A DNA stretch of 9,460 bases from assembly GCA_003176075.1 (NCBI GenBank), contig PSRN01000171.1, positions 1 through 9,460 of the forward strand. Reading direction: 5' to 3'. The position numbers and the translations under genes were made by a program. Positions 1 through 6,830 of the stretch are shown in pieces. This DNA is from Bdellovibrio sp. (GTDB lineage Bacteria; Bdellovibrionota; Bdellovibrionia; Bdellovibrionales; Bdellovibrionaceae). Below the pieces are notes generated by a model. That model had not been told where the DNA came from. It did not search any database and worked only from the letters and a program-made list of their open reading frames with translations. The stretch's first letter is position 1. Every line of letters starts with the position of its first letter.

Positions 1-19
1 GAAGCCGCCACGGGTGAGG
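1..19 (-). repeat. Module-1 palindromic repeat, partial copy cut by window edge
   Basis: Read on the minus strand, these 19 bases are identical to plus-strand 4946-4964 inside the sua5 gene. They share the core CACCCGTGGCGGCT with 8602-8615, the copy near hsp20. Only one arm of the hairpin is visible because the window begins inside the element. It lies just upstream of the TesA-like gene, and its purine-rich end runs into the GAGGAG that may serve as that gene's ribosome binding site. Confidence 0.75.
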
Positions 20-33
20 AGTGAGTTTGCGCG

Positions 34-717
34 ATGAAGTTGAAGATAATGGCGGGTTTGATTCTACTCATTTCGGTATCCTTCTTCTTCTACAAATATT
101 CGAGGCAGTCCGCACAGCCCCCGCAGCCCACACAGCCCGCACAGCCCACACCAATAAAAACTCTCGTGGTTCTTGGGGACTCACTGACCGAAGGCTACGG
201 AGTACCGCGAGACAAAGCTTTTCCGGCATTGCTGGAAAAAATGATCAATGACAAATCCCCTGCTCCAAAGTGGAAAGTGGTCAACGCGGGGATCAGTGGT
301 TCAACATCGGCGAGCGGTCCACAACGGATGGCCTGGCAACTCAAAGGTCACCCTGATTTGATCATTCTCGCTTTGGGAGGCAATGACGGACTTCGCGGAT
401 TCAAAGTCAGCGAGACGCGAAAAAACCTGGCTGAGACCATCCGCCTGGCGCGGGACCAGAAAGTCCCAGTGATCCTGGCCGGCATGAGGATGCCGCCAAA
501 TTACGGCATGGAATACACCAAGGATTTTAGAGAAATTTTTCCTGAATTGGCGAAGGATTTTGGCATTCCGTTGATTCCTTTTCTCCTCGATAAAGTGGCT
601 GGAATCCGAGAGCTCAATCAAAACGACGGGATTCATCCCACTGAAAAAGGGCACGAGCTGATAGCCGAAACAGTCTACAAATCAATTGAAAAGTACCTTC
701 GACCTTACAGCCAGTAA
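34..717 (+). CDS. tesA: TesA-like GDSL/SGNH esterase (arylesterase / lysophospholipase L1), membrane-tethered
   Basis: This is a serine hydrolase of the SGNH family, which cleaves acyl esters or thioesters (lysophospholipids, acyl-CoA, aryl esters), here expected on the periplasmic side of the inner membrane. The nucleophile block GDSLTEGYG has Ser50, the NAGISGST block is at 84-91, GGND (Asn117, Asp118) forms the oxyanion block, and DGIH gives Asp198 and His201 of the triad. All blocks are present, and 227 residues suits the family. Residues 5-20 are hydrophobic, followed by Lys21/Arg24 and a Pro/Gln linker (27-40). I see no clear signal-peptidase site, so it may stay anchored rather than be released. 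An in-frame stop at 22-24 fixes the start at ATG 34. GAGGAG at 16-21 is a rather distant Shine-Dalgarno candidate. The ABC genes that follow match the E. coli tesA/ybbA/ybbP association, which supports the name. Confidence 0.9.
   Translation: MKLKIMAGLILLISVSFFFYKYSRQSAQPPQPTQPAQPTPIKTLVVLGDSLTEGYGVPRDKAFPALLEKMINDKSPAPKWKVVNAGISGSTSASGPQRMAWQLKGHPDLIILALGGNDGLRGFKVSETRKNLAETIRLARDQKVPVILAGMRMPPNYGMEYTKDFREIFPELAKDFGIPLIPFLLDKVAGIRELNQNDGIHPTEKGHELIAETVYKSIEKYLRPYSQ
112..147 (+). repeat. 9-bp tandem repeat encoding Pro/Gln linker of the esterase
   Basis: Four 9-bp units of the form N-N-N-CAGCCC (GCA/CCG/ACA/GCA plus CAGCCC) encode AQP, PQP, TQP and AQP. They form the spacer between the N-terminal hydrophobic anchor and the catalytic domain. 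The period is a multiple of three, so copy-number change would alter linker length without breaking the frame. Confidence 0.8.
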
Positions 718-763
718 TGTCAATTTTTGAGGCCGCCCCTGGACAAGTCGTGGTCATCGCTGG

Positions 764-1453
764 ATGATAAGCGTCATGAGTCTCCAGGTGCAAGGTTTAT
801 GGAAGACCTACCAGCAAGCACAGAGTCAAATCGAAGTTCTTCGCGGACTTGATCTGTCAGTTCCGACAGGAAAAACGGCCGCCATTCTCGGTCAATCAGG
901 CAGCGGAAAATCGACCTTGCTGTCGTTGTTGGCCGGCTTGGATGAGGGTGATCGGGGCTCGATTGAGATCAACGGCGTCCTTCTCAATCCCCTCTCAGTC
1001 GAAGAAAAGACGCGCTTTCGTTCGGCCCACATTGGAATCGTATTTCAGCAGTTTCATCTGATACCCCATTTGACGGCGCTCGAGAACGTGGCTCTGAGTC
1101 TTGAAATTCAAGGCCGCCTGCCAAATAGGGAAATCGACGGGCAAGCCCGCGATTATTTGGCTCGAGTCCAGCTGTCAGGTCGCCTTGGTCATTACCCCAG
1201 TCAGCTGAGCGGCGGCGAAGCGCAACGGGTGGCGTTGGCGCGCGCCCTCATCGCCAAACCTTCGCTTATTTTGGCCGACGAACCCAGTGGCAGCCTCGAC
1301 CTGGCCACCGGAGAGCTGGTTATCGACCTTCTCTTTGATCTTATCCGGAAAGAAGGAAGCAGCCTTGTCCTGGTGACTCACAACCCGGACGTCGCCGCCC
1401 GCTGTGATTCGCGCTACGTTCTGCGCGGGGGGAAATGTGAACTCTCGCCTTAA
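764..1453 (+). CDS. ybbA: ABC transporter ATP-binding protein, YbbA/LolD-like (MacB-type)
   Basis: This is the ATPase subunit powering the permease encoded immediately downstream. It is cytoplasmic and should act as a dimer on the membrane face. It has Walker A GQSGSGKST (43-51), Q-loop Gln95, ABC signature LSGGE (148-152), Walker B LILADE with catalytic Glu173, D-loop SGSLD (175-179) and switch His206. All catalytic parts are intact, and 229 residues is normal. The EKTRFRSAHIGIVFQQFHLIP stretch (81-101) is typical of the LolD/MacB/YbbA group. Its place between a TesA-like esterase and a YbbP-like permease favours YbbA over LolD or MacB. The start could be ATG 764 or, giving an N-terminus closer to the family, ATG 776. 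Neither has a strong Shine-Dalgarno; GGATGA at 762-767 would serve 776. The gene overlaps the next by 17 bases, implying translational coupling. Confidence 0.92.
   Translation: MISVMSLQVQGLWKTYQQAQSQIEVLRGLDLSVPTGKTAAILGQSGSGKSTLLSLLAGLDEGDRGSIEINGVLLNPLSVEEKTRFRSAHIGIVFQQFHLIPHLTALENVALSLEIQGRLPNREIDGQARDYLARVQLSGRLGHYPSQLSGGEAQRVALARALIAKPSLILADEPSGSLDLATGELVIDLLFDLIRKEGSSLVLVTHNPDVAARCDSRYVLRGGKCELSP
1427..1439 (+). promoter_or_regulatory. Shine-Dalgarno-like site and GTG start of the permease
   Basis: A GGGGGGA run at 1427-1433 sits three bases before GTG 1437. The other in-frame candidate, GTG 1404, has no purine-rich sequence before it and would create a 50-base overlap. The site therefore favours 1437 as the permease start. 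Confidence 0.6.
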
Positions 1454-4106
1454 GGACCTGCGGCTCCTTGTGGCCCTTGCGTTCCGAGAACTCCGCCAGA
1501 TGAAGTTTCTGTTCTTGATGTTGGTCGTGAACCTGTCTTGGGGGCTGGCCGCTTACTTGACGTTGGCGAGTTTGCGCCAATCAACCCAAAAAGTCTTTCT
1601 CGAAAAAGCGAAACATTTTCTCTCGGCCGAGTTTTCAGTTTCCACCCGCCGACTGTTCGACGACGCTGAAAAATCCCGGCTGCGGCAATTGATCGGGCGC
1701 TCGGCCATTGCCTCGGAAAAGATTCAACTCCTTTCCATGGCCAGCGGTGCGAATGAATCAAGGCTTGTTCAATTGGTCGCTGTGGAAGATCGCTTTCCTC
1801 TCTTCGGCCAAATCAAACTGCAGTCCGGGCGAATCGTTTCGCGATCGGAGGCCAAGGAGATTGCGCACCAGTTCAAGGCCTGGGTGTCGGCGGAGGCTCT
1901 TCAACAGCTCAACATGAAAGTCGGCGATCAGCTGAATCTGGGCGGGAAGTCTTTTGTGATTGATGACGTTGTTGTCGAGGATGATACGCAGGCTCTCCGG
2001 TTCATCTACCTCGCACCCAGGGTTTTTGTCGGCGTTGAACCCCTTCGCACCACGGAGTTGCTGGGTCTGGGCGCGACAGTGACCGATGCGATGGACTTTG
2101 CCTTCGAACCGGAGAAAAGCGTGCAAGAGCTCAAGGATCTCAAAAAGTCCGTCCTCGAAGAGTTTTCCGATCCGGCGGTCGGGGCCACGACTTTTCTTGA
2201 GGCCGGCGAGGATGCCGGTCGCTTTCTTGGCTACCTGCTCGATGATTTGGGGTTGGGAGCTCTCGTCGGCTTATCGTTGGCGGCCTTTGGCACGGCGGCG
2301 CTCATTTATTCGTGGCTCCACCAAAAAGTGAGAATCTACGCGATCTATAACTCTTTGGGCCTCACACCACTGCTGATTCAGGGAATTTTCTTCTTACAAC
2401 TCACTGGAGTGAGCCTTGTGACCAGCCTCGTTGCTTGCGGCCTTGTGTCGGCGGCACTTCCTTGGCTGGCCCATTTCGTACAAGGCTTCTTCCCCACCGA
2501 AATCGGCCAGGGGCTGACGTCAGGACAAATCTTAAAAGGATTTCTTCTTATTTGGGGAGGTTCAATTTTTCTTTCGCTCCCTTTCGCTTTGTCTCTGAGA
2601 AAAATTCCCACCGCCCGGCTGTTCGCCGAAATGGGTCCAAGTCTCCTGGCCTTGAAGACACCATCTTTGTTCGCTTGGGTGCCGGCTCTTGGATTTTTTT
2701 GGTTCGCCGCCACCCGAGAAGTGAATTCCTGGCGCATCGGCAGCTTGTTCTTCTTCGGGCTTTTGGGGTTTTACTTTTTGCTCACGATCCTCGGCTGGCT
2801 TTCCTTTCGCCTCTGCGCCAGCCAAGTCGGTGCCGTCGGCACCTCCGCCAGCCAAGTCCGTGCCGTCGGCACCTCCGCAGAACTGCGGGGCCCCTGGTGG
2901 ATGATTCAAGGCATCCTTTACCTGGCCAGAAAACCTTCGCTTCTGCCAACCTTCGTCGCTTTGAGTATCGGCACTCTGGTCACCGTCTTAATTCCCCAAC
3001 TGCGGGCGGGATTGCACCGGGAGATGATGGATCGATCCAACGAACCCCTTCCGTCGCTCTTTCTGATCGACATTCAAGATGAACAGATTCCTGAGGTTGA
3101 GAAGTTCTTTCATGAGAGAAACCGCGAGCTGGTTCACCTCTCTCCTTTCATCCGGGCGCGCATCCTTGAGGTCAATGGAAAATCTTTCGAACGAGCGGAG
3201 CCCCAGACCGGCTTTGACTCCAGAGAAAGCGAACAGAGCGCGCGGCTGAGAAACCGCGGCGTTAATTTGTCTTACCGACAGGAGCTTTACACCAGTGAAA
3301 AATTGGTCGCCGGCCGGCCGTTCACACCGCCCACACTGGTCCCTCGCGACCCGCGCGACCCGCAACAGCCCATCGAGCTTTCAGTCGAGAATTGGTACGC
3401 CGAGCGCATGGGGCTTCATCTGAATGATCTTGTGTTGTTGGATATCCAGGGCATTGAACTCCCAGGCAAGATCGTCAACTTGCGGAAAGTGCGTTGGGAG
3501 CGCTTTGAGCCTAACTTTTTTATCATCGCCCAGCCCGGCGCACTCGACGGGGCCCCTCGCACCTGGTTGGCCAACGTGGGCGGCGCCAATCTTCCAGCTC
3601 TCCCCATGACTGAGAAGCAGCAACTGCGCAACGATCTGGCTCACCGGTTTCCCAACGTGTCGTCGATCGATGTCCAGCAGACGCTGGAGAGAGCACTTTC
3701 GACGGTCGACCAAATAGCCAAGGCTCTCGAAATTCTGTCGTACGTGACTTGGACGTCGGGCCTTCTCGTGTTGACCGCCCTCCTCTATCGTCAAATCTCG
3801 GCGCAAGAGTGGGACGCCAATCTCATCCGTCTTTTGGGCGCCCGCCGCCGAGAGCTCTTCGCGCTATTTCAAACCGAATTTTCGCTGCTCGTGATCATCG
3901 CCATCACGCTCGGTGGGCTCGGCGCGATCGGCGCGAGTTGGTTCATCTCACAGGAATTTTTCGACGGCATATTTTGGGTGGACGGACTTTCCTTCTTGCT
4001 GACCTTGGCGGTTCTTTGGGGGCTTGGCCTGGCCTTTGTACTTCTTTTCAGCCTGCGCTTGAGCCGCACGAATCCTGCTCGCATTCTTTACGAAGTCCGC
4101 CTATAA
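1437..4106 (+). CDS. ybbP: ABC transporter permease, YbbP-like (COG3127 type, FtsX/MacB architecture)
   Basis: This is the membrane subunit paired with the upstream ATPase, predicted to act on hydrophobic or lipid-like substrates in the inner membrane with the TesA-like esterase. The 889-residue protein has a first membrane helix (about 23-45), a MacB-like periplasmic domain (about 50-265), a first FtsX block (about 270-390) and two more helices (about 405-460). A cytoplasmic loop follows, then a helix near 505-525, a second periplasmic domain (to about 760) and a C-terminal FtsX block. By hydrophobicity I count about ten helices. RLLGARRRELF resembles the coupling helix, and NPARILYEVRL is the usual C-terminal ending. 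The length suits YbbP and is about twice that of a LolC/E or MacB permease half. The oddity is a 30-bp in-frame duplication at 2817-2876 (ASQVGAVGTS, then ASQVRAVGTS) in the TM6-TM7 loop, made of a repeat found elsewhere in the window. Only seven bases separate it from sua5. Confidence 0.9.
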   Translation: MNSRLKDLRLLVALAFRELRQMKFLFLMLVVNLSWGLAAYLTLASLRQSTQKVFLEKAKHFLSAEFSVSTRRLFDDAEKSRLRQLIGRSAIASEKIQLLSMASGANESRLVQLVAVEDRFPLFGQIKLQSGRIVSRSEAKEIAHQFKAWVSAEALQQLNMKVGDQLNLGGKSFVIDDVVVEDDTQALRFIYLAPRVFVGVEPLRTTELLGLGATVTDAMDFAFEPEKSVQELKDLKKSVLEEFSDPAVGATTFLEAGEDAGRFLGYLLDDLGLGALVGLSLAAFGTAALIYSWLHQKVRIYAIYNSLGLTPLLIQGIFFLQLTGVSLVTSLVACGLVSAALPWLAHFVQGFFPTEIGQGLTSGQILKGFLLIWGGSIFLSLPFALSLRKIPTARLFAEMGPSLLALKTPSLFAWVPALGFFWFAATREVNSWRIGSLFFFGLLGFYFLLTILGWLSFRLCASQVGAVGTSASQVRAVGTSAELRGPWWMIQGILYLARKPSLLPTFVALSIGTLVTVLIPQLRAGLHREMMDRSNEPLPSLFLIDIQDEQIPEVEKFFHERNRELVHLSPFIRARILEVNGKSFERAEPQTGFDSRESEQSARLRNRGVNLSYRQELYTSEKLVAGRPFTPPTLVPRDPRDPQQPIELSVENWYAERMGLHLNDLVLLDIQGIELPGKIVNLRKVRWERFEPNFFIIAQPGALDGAPRTWLANVGGANLPALPMTEKQQLRNDLAHRFPNVSSIDVQQTLERALSTVDQIAKALEILSYVTWTSGLLVLTALLYRQISAQEWDANLIRLLGARRRELFALFQTEFSLLVIIAITLGGLGAIGASWFISQEFFDGIFWVDGLSFLLTLAVLWGLGLAFVLLFSLRLSRTNPARILYEVRL
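2817..2881 (+). repeat. In-frame tandem copy of module-2 palindromic repeat inside ybbP
   Basis: Two 30-bp units (2817-2846 and 2847-2876) differ by one base (G or C at the 13th position). The first contains the near-perfect palindrome GGTGCCGTCGGCACC (2829-2843). The last 19 bases (2863-2881) are identical to 8698-8716 beside hsp20, and 2822-2834 is identical to 8657-8669. The hsp20 copy carries an extra inner hairpin between these matching parts. The units fall exactly on codon boundaries and add 20 residues to a predicted cytoplasmic loop. Confidence 0.88.
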
Positions 4107-4113
4107 CACTGGC

Positions 4114-5169
4114 ATGTCTGAGCACGAAAAAGCCCTGCGGATTCTGGATCAGGACGGCGTTGTCGGTATTCCCACTGAAACCGTTTATGGGCTCGCCGCC
4201 CGCATTGATCGGCCCACAGGCCTTCGTCGCATCTTCGAAACGAAGCAGCGTCCTTTTTTTGATCCATTGATTGTGCATGTGAGTTCCATGGAAATGGCTC
4301 AGCGCTACAGTTCGGATTGGCCGTTACTGGCCACGGCCTTGGCACGGGAGTTCTGGCCAGGCCCTTTGACTTTGGTCGTTCCAAAAAATGAATTGGTTCC
4401 CGACCTTGTCACTTCAGGATTGGGCACCGTCGCCCTGCGCAGCCCGCGGCACGCCAAGACCCTGGCATTGATTGAAGCCGCGCAAGTGGGTTTGGCCGCC
4501 CCAAGTGCCAATCGCTTTGGACGAACGAGCCCGACAAGCTGGGAGCACGTGCTGGTGGAACTGGGCTCGGATGTCTTCGTTCTGAAAGATGACCCCTGCG
4601 AGGGAGGCATTGAATCGACGATTGTGAAAGTCGATTCTTCCGCGCTCCATCTTCTGCGGGCGGGCCTCGTGACCAGGGATCAAATTGAAAAGTGTTTGCA
4701 AAGAGCCGGGCTTTCTTTTGGCTGGTCCAACCGGGATGCCTTGCCATCGGAGTCGGCCGGTCGACTCGAACACCATTACATGCCCGATATTCCGTTGGTG
4801 TGGATTGAGGGTCCAACGAGCTTCTCTCAAGAACCTGCCCTCACCGAAAAGAATCTTTTCCAAATAAAAGAATTTCTGGCGCAGGGGCGGACGAGTGATC
4901 CAAAAAGATCGCTGGCTTCAACGCCCTCTTTGACCGGGCTTCCCACCTCACCCGTGGCGGCTTCGCCGCCCACGCTCGGGGTACAGCTTTTGTTGCCAGC
5001 AGAGCCAAGCCTGGCCGCTCGCAAGCTTTATGCTGAACTTCGTTCATTGAGCGGCTCGGGAGCAGATTTTATTTATTTTTGCAATCGTTCGACCATGAAA
5101 GGTGAACTTTGGGAGGCCATTTTGGATCGCTTGACAAGGGCCGCAAGTTTGAAGATCTCTAAAGAATGA
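4114..5169 (+). CDS. sua5: Threonylcarbamoyl-AMP synthase, long Sua5 type (tRNA t6A synthesis)
   Basis: The enzyme makes threonylcarbamoyl-AMP from threonine, bicarbonate and ATP, the first step of t6A formation at position 37 of ANN-decoding tRNAs; it is cytoplasmic. The YrdC-like domain spans about 5-190: GIPTETVYGLAA (18-29), KQRPFFDPL (44-52), FWPGPLTLV, SPRH (110-113), PSAN (130-133) and EGGIESTIV (163-171). ESAGRLEHHYMP (213-224) is the conserved linker before the C-terminal Sua5 domain (about 225-351). At 351 residues it is the long Sua5/YwlC form, not the short TsaC. The C-terminal domain holds an in-frame GC-rich repeat (4946-4978) adding a Ser/Pro/Ala stretch near residues 280-289, probably in a loop. 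There is no convincing Shine-Dalgarno before ATG 4114; only seven bases separate it from ybbP, suggesting coupling. Its stop overlaps the plsC start (ATGA). Confidence 0.93.
   Translation: MSEHEKALRILDQDGVVGIPTETVYGLAARIDRPTGLRRIFETKQRPFFDPLIVHVSSMEMAQRYSSDWPLLATALAREFWPGPLTLVVPKNELVPDLVTSGLGTVALRSPRHAKTLALIEAAQVGLAAPSANRFGRTSPTSWEHVLVELGSDVFVLKDDPCEGGIESTIVKVDSSALHLLRAGLVTRDQIEKCLQRAGLSFGWSNRDALPSESAGRLEHHYMPDIPLVWIEGPTSFSQEPALTEKNLFQIKEFLAQGRTSDPKRSLASTPSLTGLPTSPVAASPPTLGVQLLLPAEPSLAARKLYAELRSLSGSGADFIYFCNRSTMKGELWEAILDRLTRAASLKISKE
4946..4978 (+). repeat. Module-1 palindromic repeat inserted in frame within sua5
   Basis: Positions 4949-4977 match 8602-8630 at 28 of 29 bases, with a T/C difference in the hairpin loop. 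4946-4964 is identical to the reverse complement of positions 1-19. The core GGCGGC-TTC-GCCGCC forms a 6-bp stem that extends outward through a one-base bulge to CGTG/CACG pairs. It is read as part of the C-terminal domain of Sua5 without breaking the frame. Confidence 0.88.
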
Positions 5170-6002
5170 CATGGGTAGGCCGGACTTTTCGCGCAAGTTA
5201 CAAATTTGTTCTTTTTATCTTTTATGTGACCGCGTACCTCAGCATTTCTTACCTCGGCCGATTGTATTTTCGCAGTGAACGGAAGCGCAGGGAATTTCAC
5301 GCGCGAACGGTTACTTTTGTTGTCAGTCGCGGTTGCAAGATGCTCAACATCCGAAGAAGGTACATCAATGTTCCTTCGGCTGAAAAAAGCTTTCTTCTCG
5401 TCGGCAACCACCTGGGGTTTTTGGACATTCTCGTGCTCGCCTCACTGCGACCGACACTCTTTGTTACGTCGATGGAAATGCGCGAAACACCTCTTCTGGG
5501 GCTGTTGTGCGAAATGGGTGGGTGTCTTTTTGTCGAACGACGAAACCGGCTCCGCATCCTCACGGAAATGGAGGAGATTCGCTCGGCCTTAAAGGATGGC
5601 TTCAGCGTCGCCCTTTATCCGGAAGGAACCTCCGGCGACGGATCGCGGGTTTTGCCGTTTAAGAAGTCTCTCTTGATGGCGGCGGCTGAAACCGGCGTTC
5701 CCATTAAAGCCATGGTCATCAATTATCGAAAAATCAACGGCGAACCCATGGATCATCGATGGAGGGATTATGTTTGCTGGTACGGTGATTTAGCCTTTCT
5801 TCCCGCCATCTGGAGGCTGTTTCAGCTCAAGTCGATCGATGTCGACCTTTCTTTTCATGACGAAATCCATCTCACACCTGATCACGACCGCCGAAAAGTG
5901 GCGGCCCTGGTGCAAGGGATCATTGAAATGCATTATGATCCCATTCCCTTTCCTGAGGGTGAAGCGATAAAGCCCGCCGGGAAAATTAAAGAATCCAACT
6001 GA
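5166..6002 (+). CDS. plsC: 1-acylglycerol-3-phosphate acyltransferase-like protein (PlsC family)
   Basis: This is a membrane-bound acyltransferase expected to move an acyl chain onto a lysophospholipid, classically lysophosphatidic acid to phosphatidic acid, on the cytoplasmic face of the inner membrane. The catalytic HX4D motif is His82-Asp87 in GNHLGFLD. The second-block residues FVERRNR follow, and the substrate-binding PEGT motif is at 152-155. A PIKAMVINY block comes later. Residues about 13-35 form one hydrophobic anchor. At 278 residues the length is normal. The start ATG overlaps the sua5 stop as ATGA, so it is the last gene of the operon. Substrate is not resolved: acyltransferases of ornithine lipids and lysophospholipid recyclers share these motifs. 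With a TesA-like esterase in the same operon, a deacylation/reacylation role is a reasonable inference, not shown by the sequence. Confidence 0.88.
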   Translation: MTWVGRTFRASYKFVLFIFYVTAYLSISYLGRLYFRSERKRREFHARTVTFVVSRGCKMLNIRRRYINVPSAEKSFLLVGNHLGFLDILVLASLRPTLFVTSMEMRETPLLGLLCEMGGCLFVERRNRLRILTEMEEIRSALKDGFSVALYPEGTSGDGSRVLPFKKSLLMAAAETGVPIKAMVINYRKINGEPMDHRWRDYVCWYGDLAFLPAIWRLFQLKSIDVDLSFHDEIHLTPDHDRRKVAALVQGIIEMHYDPIPFPEGEAIKPAGKIKESN

Positions 6003-6006
6003 TCCG

Positions 6007-6024
6007 GCCGCCTGTCCCAGCGGC
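6007..6024. terminator. Weak hairpin between the convergent plsC and exported-protein genes
   Basis: GCCGC (6007-6011) and GCGGC (6020-6024) can pair around an 8-base loop in the 30-base gap between convergent stop codons. The location suits a bidirectional terminator, but neither strand has a T-run directly after the stem, so it is not a canonical intrinsic terminator. Confidence 0.25.
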
Positions 6025-6032
6025 TGACTGTC

Positions 6033-6683
6033 TCATTGGCAAGGGAGCACTTCATCCATTCCTTCGATCGTTCCCTTGAGGAGAAGATAGGAAAAAATGG
6101 GTGTTTCTCCCGCCATCACTTGAATGCCAATAACCCAGCTCAAATCCTTTGCGTTGATAAAGGACACAACTCCTGTCATTTGACCGCGGACATCTTCGGG
6201 TAATTTTTGGATTGCCCATAATTCTCCATTGGATCCTTGAAGTACTTCCTGTGAAGAATATGTCCACAAAATCTGGCCTGGCTCAAGATTGACCTGCTCG
6301 CGATTTCGCCGGCGCGGAAATCCATGCTCTGGACCCACGGCCAACAACGTCCCTGAATAAAGGCCGGAGCTTTCCCGCTGAATCGTCAGCTCAAGGGATT
6401 CAGTCTTCGCTTTCTTAGAAGCTGGATCGGAAGCCGAGCTGACAGCCAAGCTTGGAGCCAAGCAATGAAAAACAGTTTCACTGCGATTATCTCTCTGATT
6501 GTCGCTGTGATTCTCGCCGCTAATTTCACCGTGAATTTCACCGTGATTCTCGCTGCCCTGAAGGTCGCGTTGCGCCTCCGTGGTGCGCGCTGAAATGGAA
6601 AATAAAGTGATCGGCAGAACGAAGAAAATTGCAGATAGAGATGAGAAGATTGCAAACAGCAGTGTCGCAAAGTGATTTTTCAT
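6033..6683 (-). CDS. Exported protein of unknown function with tetrapeptide repeats
   Basis: I do not recognise this 216-residue protein. Residues 1-32 look like a signal peptide or membrane anchor (MKNH, then a long hydrophobic run ending near ISA), so it should be periplasmic or exported. Residues 44-67 are six degenerate tetrapeptides of the type [SG]-E-[NI]-[HS], the last two drifting to SDNQ and RDNR. The remainder (about 95-216) is a compact, probably beta-rich domain containing LELTIQRESSGLYSGTLLAVG and an ending GTIEGMDEVLPCQ. Cys74 and Cys215 could form a disulfide. The start is supported by GGAG placed five bases before the ATG. It stands alone on the minus strand, convergent with plsC (30 bases between stops) and divergent from the lipoprotein gene. 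It is a real gene by signal peptide, ribosome site and intact frame. Confidence 0.72.
   Translation of the reverse strand: MKNHFATLLFAIFSSLSAIFFVLPITLFSISARTTEAQRDLQGSENHGEIHGEISGENHSDNQRDNRSETVFHCLAPSLAVSSASDPASKKAKTESLELTIQRESSGLYSGTLLAVGPEHGFPRRRNREQVNLEPGQILWTYSSQEVLQGSNGELWAIQKLPEDVRGQMTGVVSFINAKDLSWVIGIQVMAGETPIFSYLLLKGTIEGMDEVLPCQ
6483..6554 (-). repeat. Six 12-bp degenerate tandem units in the exported-protein gene
   Basis: The 72 bases divide cleanly into six 12-bp units. On the plus strand the four best are GTGATTCTCGCC, GCTAATTTCACC, GTGAATTTCACC and GTGATTCTCGCT; two weaker units precede them. They encode the hydrophilic tetrapeptides between the signal peptide and the folded domain. 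Confidence 0.75.
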
Positions 6684-6688
6684 AGGGA

Positions 6689-6692
6689 CTCC
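6689..6692 (-). promoter_or_regulatory. Shine-Dalgarno site of the exported-protein gene
   Basis: The minus strand reads GGAG five bases before the ATG at 6683. This is good spacing and supports both the reality of the gene and this start. Confidence 0.6.
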
Positions 6693-6710
6693 GTTTCTTC
6701 AATGTGCACC

Positions 6711-6766
6711 TCGGGCGGCGCCGCCCGAGGCGGCTCCGTCGGCACCTTCGCAGACGCCACGGGTGT
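6711..6766. repeat. Module-2 palindromic repeat with reversed half of module 1
   Basis: Positions 6719-6754 match 8681-8716 at 35 of 36 bases (C versus T in the CACCT-Y-CGCAG stretch). A perfect 18-bp palindrome TCGGGCGGCGCCGCCCGA occupies 6711-6728. Its right half can instead pair with GGCGGC at 6729-6734, giving two mutually exclusive hairpins. The next 11 bases, CGCCACGGGTG, are the reverse complement of the start of module 1 (as at 8602-8612). The element sits 28 bases upstream of the minus-strand start codon at 6683, in the likely leader or promoter of that gene. Confidence 0.85.
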
Positions 6767-6830
6767 TATACCTGTGCTGAGCTTATATCCGATTCCTAGC
6801 TGCGACACCTCCTTGGAAGTTGAAGCTGTA

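Noticed and set aside
21..251. Small GTG/ATG frame overlapping the esterase start
   Set aside because: It is a shadow of the tesA-like gene; the overlapping frame holds all GDSL catalytic blocks.
2435..3082. 215-codon open frame overlapping ybbP in another frame
   Set aside because: It is highly Arg/Pro-rich, typical of an off-frame reading of GC-rich DNA, and lies inside a clearly real permease gene.
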